Assembly (NCBI GenBank): GCA_003562555.1
Contig: PWUO01000136.1
Location: forward strand, 1 to 17,726
Direction of reading: 5' to 3'
DNA length: 17,726 nt
Source: Dehalococcoidia bacterium
GTDB lineage: Bacteria > Chloroflexota > Dehalococcoidia > GIF9 > AB-539-J10
Shown: in pieces, positions 14,964-17,726 of the stretch
Numbering within the stretch: the stretch's first letter is position 1
Layout: each line of letters opens with the position of its first letter
Notes under the pieces: generated by a model
Database searches by the model: none
Told to the model about the DNA's origin: nothing
The model's input: only the letters and a program-made list of their open reading frames with translations
Made by a program: the position numbers and the translations under genes

Positions 14964-15005
14964 CGCGGATATGGGTGGTGGTGCTCTGGGGCGTGAATCG
15001 GCGCT

Positions 15006-16154
15006 TCAGGTGACCATGGTGCGTCCACCGTAGCGGCGCTGTTTCCAGTTGACCGGACGTCCGGCCAGACGCAGTATGGCTCCGTGCTGCATCGCCAGCA
15101 GGAAGAACGCGATTCCCCACGGCGTGAGCAGTGCTGAATCCATGGGGGCTCGTAGTGAGTAATCACATGCAAGACGTCCGCCCAGTATGACACAAACCTG
15201 GATGACCGCGAGCATCAGGAGAATGGGTCCTTGCTCCGGGGTCAGGACCAGTACGGCAACAATCGACAGGAACGGGCTCGAAAAAGCAACCAGCAGGCAC
15301 AGGCTGATTATCGGGGTGGCCTTCGGCCATACCGCCGAGAAGGAGTAGCCCCACTTGACGAATCCTTCCCACAGGGATGCGCGGTCGCGGTACATCCTGC
15401 AGCATACGACCGAAGAGAGGTTGAGCGTAAGCTGGCGGCCACCGCGTTTTCTCACCTCGGAACCGAGAAACATGTCCTCAAGGATGCGCGCTTTGACCGA
15501 CTCATGTCCGCCGATTCGGGCATACTCAGATCGAGGGAAAAGGATGAATTGCCCGATCATGAACGATCGCGGCAACGTGTGACGGAGCCGAGCTATGGAG
15601 ATGGGAAGCGAAGATACGAGCAGAAAGAAGACGATCGGTATGGCCGCCTTCTCTCGAAGCGTCCTCACGATCTGCCGGGGAAATCCTGAGATGATACTCG
15701 CGCCCGAGTGTTGTGCGACGGGGAGCACCGTGCTGAGCATGTGAGGTGCATGGGTGGTGTCTGCGTCAGTGAACAGCAGGAACTCTCCACGTGCCGCAAG
15801 CGACAACTGATGGCATGCGTGTGGCTTTCCTGCCCATCCCTCGGGCAGTGGTGCGCCGTGCAGCAGGCGCACGCGGGAATCGCTACCGGCGATAGAGGCG
15901 ACTATCTCTGCGGTGCGATCCGTCGACTCGTCATCCAGCACAAGTATCTCGAGATGGGGGTAATCCTGCGCGCGCAAAGAGTTGACGCACCCGGCGATGT
16001 TGGCCTCCTCGTTACGTGCCGGAACCAGGATTGAAACCAGGGGCGCACCGTCGAGAGGTGGCGTATCAGGTCGTATACGGATACTCCGCAGGTTGGCGGC
16101 AAGGTTGATGGTGAAAAGGCTGATTATTGCGAGGATGACGATCTGATAGATCAT
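15006..16154 (-). CDS. GT2 membrane glycosyltransferase, carotenoid/hopanoid type
   Basis: 382 aa. One N-terminal helix precedes a GT-A domain: VSILVPARNEEANI (40-53), LVLDDESTDRT (71-81), PLPEGWAGKPHAC (102-114), the metal-binding DAD in LFTDADT (127-133), and the catalytic ED pair at 226-227 in RILEDMFLGSEV. Three hydrophobic helices close the protein. The GWAGK segment and topology resemble CrtQ- or HpnB-like enzymes that glycosylate carotenoids or hopanoids at the inner face of the membrane. The substrate here is inferred only by family, though a CrtI-type enzyme lies elsewhere in the window. The ATG at 16154 lacks a clear SD; a 5-bp hairpin CGGGA-CAA-TCCCG (16155-16167) sits directly before it. 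It follows the PlsY-like gene by 22 nt in the same operon. Confidence 0.8.
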   Translation of the reverse strand: MIYQIVILAIISLFTINLAANLRSIRIRPDTPPLDGAPLVSILVPARNEEANIAGCVNSLRAQDYPHLEILVLDDESTDRTAEIVASIAGSDSRVRLLHGAPLPEGWAGKPHACHQLSLAARGEFLLFTDADTTHAPHMLSTVLPVAQHSGASIISGFPRQIVRTLREKAAIPIVFFLLVSSLPISIARLRHTLPRSFMIGQFILFPRSEYARIGGHESVKARILEDMFLGSEVRKRGGRQLTLNLSSVVCCRMYRDRASLWEGFVKWGYSFSAVWPKATPIISLCLLVAFSSPFLSIVAVLVLTPEQGPILLMLAVIQVCVILGGRLACDYSLRAPMDSALLTPWGIAFFLLAMQHGAILRLAGRPVNWKQRRYGGRTMVT

Positions 16155-16176
16155 CGGGACAATCCCGAATCCGCGT

Positions 16177-16797
16177 TCAGGCCTGGCCGCCCGAGGAACG
16201 CATCCATCTGACAGGCTTGTTTGAAACGGCTGGACCGCGGCGAAGATCGTTCAGGTGCTTATAGGCGAGCAGAATGATTACTCCCGCCATGAACCACACC
16301 TGAGCCATGCTGCGGCCGATCGCGAGTAGATATCCGAGCGTCCCGGTGGTGCTGAACATGACGATCCATGCTGCGCGGTCCATGAACAGGTAGCCTGCCA
16401 CGATGAGCAGGATTGCTATGATGAACATGTCCCGGTTCGGAACGGCCAGTAGCACACCTCCCGTTACTGCCAGCGACTTGCCCCCACGGAATCTCAGGAT
16501 TGGTGAGAACGCGCTTCCAAGTATCGCGCACATGCCGATACCGAGAACTGCCCGCTCAGGTAGATCGTATATATAGTGTGCGATGGCGACGAGCGGCATG
16601 CCCTTCATCATGTCCAGAGCAACGGCGGCTGCTCCGGCGAGACGTCCTCCTGCACGGAACACGTTGGTAGCACCGGGATTGCCCTCACCGTAGCTCCTTA
16701 TGTCCCGTCCGAGGTATCTCTTTCCTATCCACAGTGAGAACGGACAGGCCCCAAGACAGAACGCGAGCACTGCCAGTGTCACCACATTGGTCATCAT
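16177..16797 (-). CDS. plsY: PlsY-like acylphosphate:glycerol-3-phosphate acyltransferase, divergent
   Basis: 206 aa from ATG 16797, the normal PlsY length, with about six hydrophobic helices. PlsY moves an acyl group from acyl phosphate to glycerol 3-phosphate, the first step of bacterial phospholipid synthesis. GEGNPGATNVFRAGG (37-51) and FSPILRFRGGKSLA (97-110) mark the family. Deviations are GEGN instead of the common GSGN, LGSAF where GH is usual before the RFRGGK motif, and KHLND where KHxxN is usual, so activity or substrate may differ. An open frame extends upstream to 16917, but a good promoter at 16849-16877 lies inside that extension, and the extra 40 residues look unlike PlsY, so the shorter start is preferred. 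GTG 16809 with TGAGG upstream is an alternative. Confidence 0.82.
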   Translation of the reverse strand: MMTNVVTLAVLAFCLGACPFSLWIGKRYLGRDIRSYGEGNPGATNVFRAGGRLAGAAAVALDMMKGMPLVAIAHYIYDLPERAVLGIGMCAILGSAFSPILRFRGGKSLAVTGGVLLAVPNRDMFIIAILLIVAGYLFMDRAAWIVMFSTTGTLGYLLAIGRSMAQVWFMAGVIILLAYKHLNDLRRGPAVSNKPVRWMRSSGGQA

Positions 16798-16848
16798 CTC
16801 GTTCACCACTGCTGAGGCCTCACCAATCTGAAACGAGATGCTGACTGA

Positions 16849-16877
16849 ATCATAGTCCCGTTGTGCGAACCATTCAA
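16849..16877 (-). promoter_or_regulatory. Sigma70-like promoter of the plsY-like/GT2 operon
   Basis: On the minus strand TTGAAT (16877-16872, 4 of 6) and TATGAT (16854-16849, 5 of 6) are exactly 17 nt apart. Transcription would begin near 16842, about 45 nt before ATG 16797. It decides against the long start at 16917. Confidence 0.55.
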
Positions 16878-17080
16878 GCTCTTCACCAGTTCCTCTTACG
16901 CCGGTTCGGTGTCGCATTGTTCGTACTGGCGTCAGGACGGGGATCGGGGTACACTGGGTGTCTCGTGTGACAGGCGATCTTTGTACAGGTGGGAGGAAGC
17001 GACCTCATCGAATCAGGCACAAGTAGAACCAGACGCCGCCTTGATGCTTTCACGGGTGGCCCAGTCTGTGTCCAGCGAGT

Positions 17081-17726
17081 ATGAACATCTACGGCGCATT
17101 CATATTCATTGCTCTGCTGGTGGACTACGTCCTGCATTCCCTCTCGGAATTCCTGAACCTGAGGTCGCTTGATCGTCCTCTGCCTCAGGCCATCGAGTCA
17201 CTCTACGCAGGAGAGGAAGTCGAACGTGCCAGGCGATACTTGCGTGCCGTTACCTGCGAGGCGACCGTCGAGCGGTCCGTAGGTCTCGTCATCCTGCTGC
17301 TGTTCTGGTTCCTGGGAGGGTTTGAATGGCTCGATATGCTGGTGCGACAGTGGATTGTGAATGATCTGTTTCGGGGGCTTGCATTCATTGGCATTATCGC
17401 ACTTGCGTACATGGCAATTGGCATTCCGTTTGAGATCTACCGGACGTTTGTGACCGAGACGAGATTTGGTTTCAACAAGACGACGTGGCGTACGTTCGTT
17501 GCGGATCGCGTCAAGGGACTCGGCGTAGCTGCCGTCATCGGGGGGTTGCTGCTCACGGGCGTATTGGTGCTGTTCCTTCATGCGGGCAGTGTCGCATGGC
17601 TGCTGTGCTGGTTCACGGTGGTGGTATTCTCGCTGGTGACCCAGTGGCTCGGACCCGCACTGATACTGCCCCTGTTCAACCGCTTTGAACCCATGCCCGA
17701 AGGTGACTTACGGGATGCCATCCTTG
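17081..17726 (+). CDS. M48-family (Ste24/CAAX-type) membrane metalloprotease, N-terminal part
   Basis: Reads open from ATG 17081 to the window edge, 215 codons; the catalytic HExxH domain is outside. The visible part is the multi-helix N-terminal domain of Ste24-like M48 proteases: several hydrophobic helices, the signature FVTETRFGFNKTTWRTFVADRVKG split over about residues 123-146, and the closing segment LGPALILPLFNRFEPMPEGD just before where the protease domain normally begins. Relatives cleave prenylated or membrane proteins inside the membrane; bacterial targets are mostly unknown and likely concern membrane protein quality control. No strong SD precedes the ATG. It is divergent from the plsY-like operon, with no confident promoter of its own in the 16918-17080 gap (a TACACT occurs at 16950-16955 without a good -35). 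Confidence 0.8.
   Translation, partial: MNIYGAFIFIALLVDYVLHSLSEFLNLRSLDRPLPQAIESLYAGEEVERARRYLRAVTCEATVERSVGLVILLLFWFLGGFEWLDMLVRQWIVNDLFRGLAFIGIIALAYMAIGIPFEIYRTFVTETRFGFNKTTWRTFVADRVKGLGVAAVIGGLLLTGVLVLFLHAGSVAWLLCWFTVVVFSLVTQWLGPALILPLFNRFEPMPEGDLRDAIL

Noticed and set aside
16798..16917. Longer N-terminus for the PlsY-like protein
   Set aside because: A well-spaced promoter lies inside the extension and the extra residues are hydrophilic and unlike PlsY.

Overview
The window is bacterial, gene-dense and GC-rich, with both-strand operons, frequent GTG or TTG starts and good Shine-Dalgarno (SD) sites. PlsY, a TPP riboswitch and sigma70-like promoters fit Bacteria. The mix of LeuA-like paralogues, a QueG-like iron-sulfur protein, a stand-alone ThiN domain and a BACON/transglutaminase-like protein would suit a Dehalococcoidia-like Chloroflexota member. 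That placement is a guess from gene content; no rRNA or other marker gene is present.

Layout. 1-563 (+): C-terminal end of a TreT-like GT4 glycosyltransferase. 693-3296 (+): two tandem, equally long (417 aa) paralogues of the isopropylmalate/homocitrate synthase family, both lacking the LeuA regulatory domain, followed by a terminator-like hairpin. 3651-5003 (+): a zinc-ribbon/membrane/BACON/transglutaminase-like protein. 8030-5031 (-): a two-gene unit with a membrane-anchored CrtI-type FAD oxidoreductase and a QueG-like Fe-S protein. 9081-8191 (-): a DapA-family aldolase with its own promoter.

11079-9252 (-) is the most informative region. A sigma70-like promoter leads into a TPP riboswitch, then a hairpin that buries the SD, then a PurM/HypE-superfamily protein and a stand-alone ThiN (thiamine-phosphate synthase) domain 2 nt apart. 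The riboswitch ties the poorly characterised PurM-like protein to thiamine metabolism. An MFS transporter (11309-12481, +) is divergently transcribed from the same intergenic region.

12663-14963 (+): ferredoxin-like protein, CNNM/CBS membrane protein and low-molecular-weight phosphatase, the last two overlapping by 4 nt. 16797-15006 (-): PlsY-like acyltransferase and a carotenoid/hopanoid-type GT2 glycosyltransferase, which suggests envelope lipid work. 17081-17726 (+): N-terminal part of a Ste24-like M48 protease, cut by the window end. No tRNA, rRNA, CRISPR array, transposase or insertion sequence was seen.
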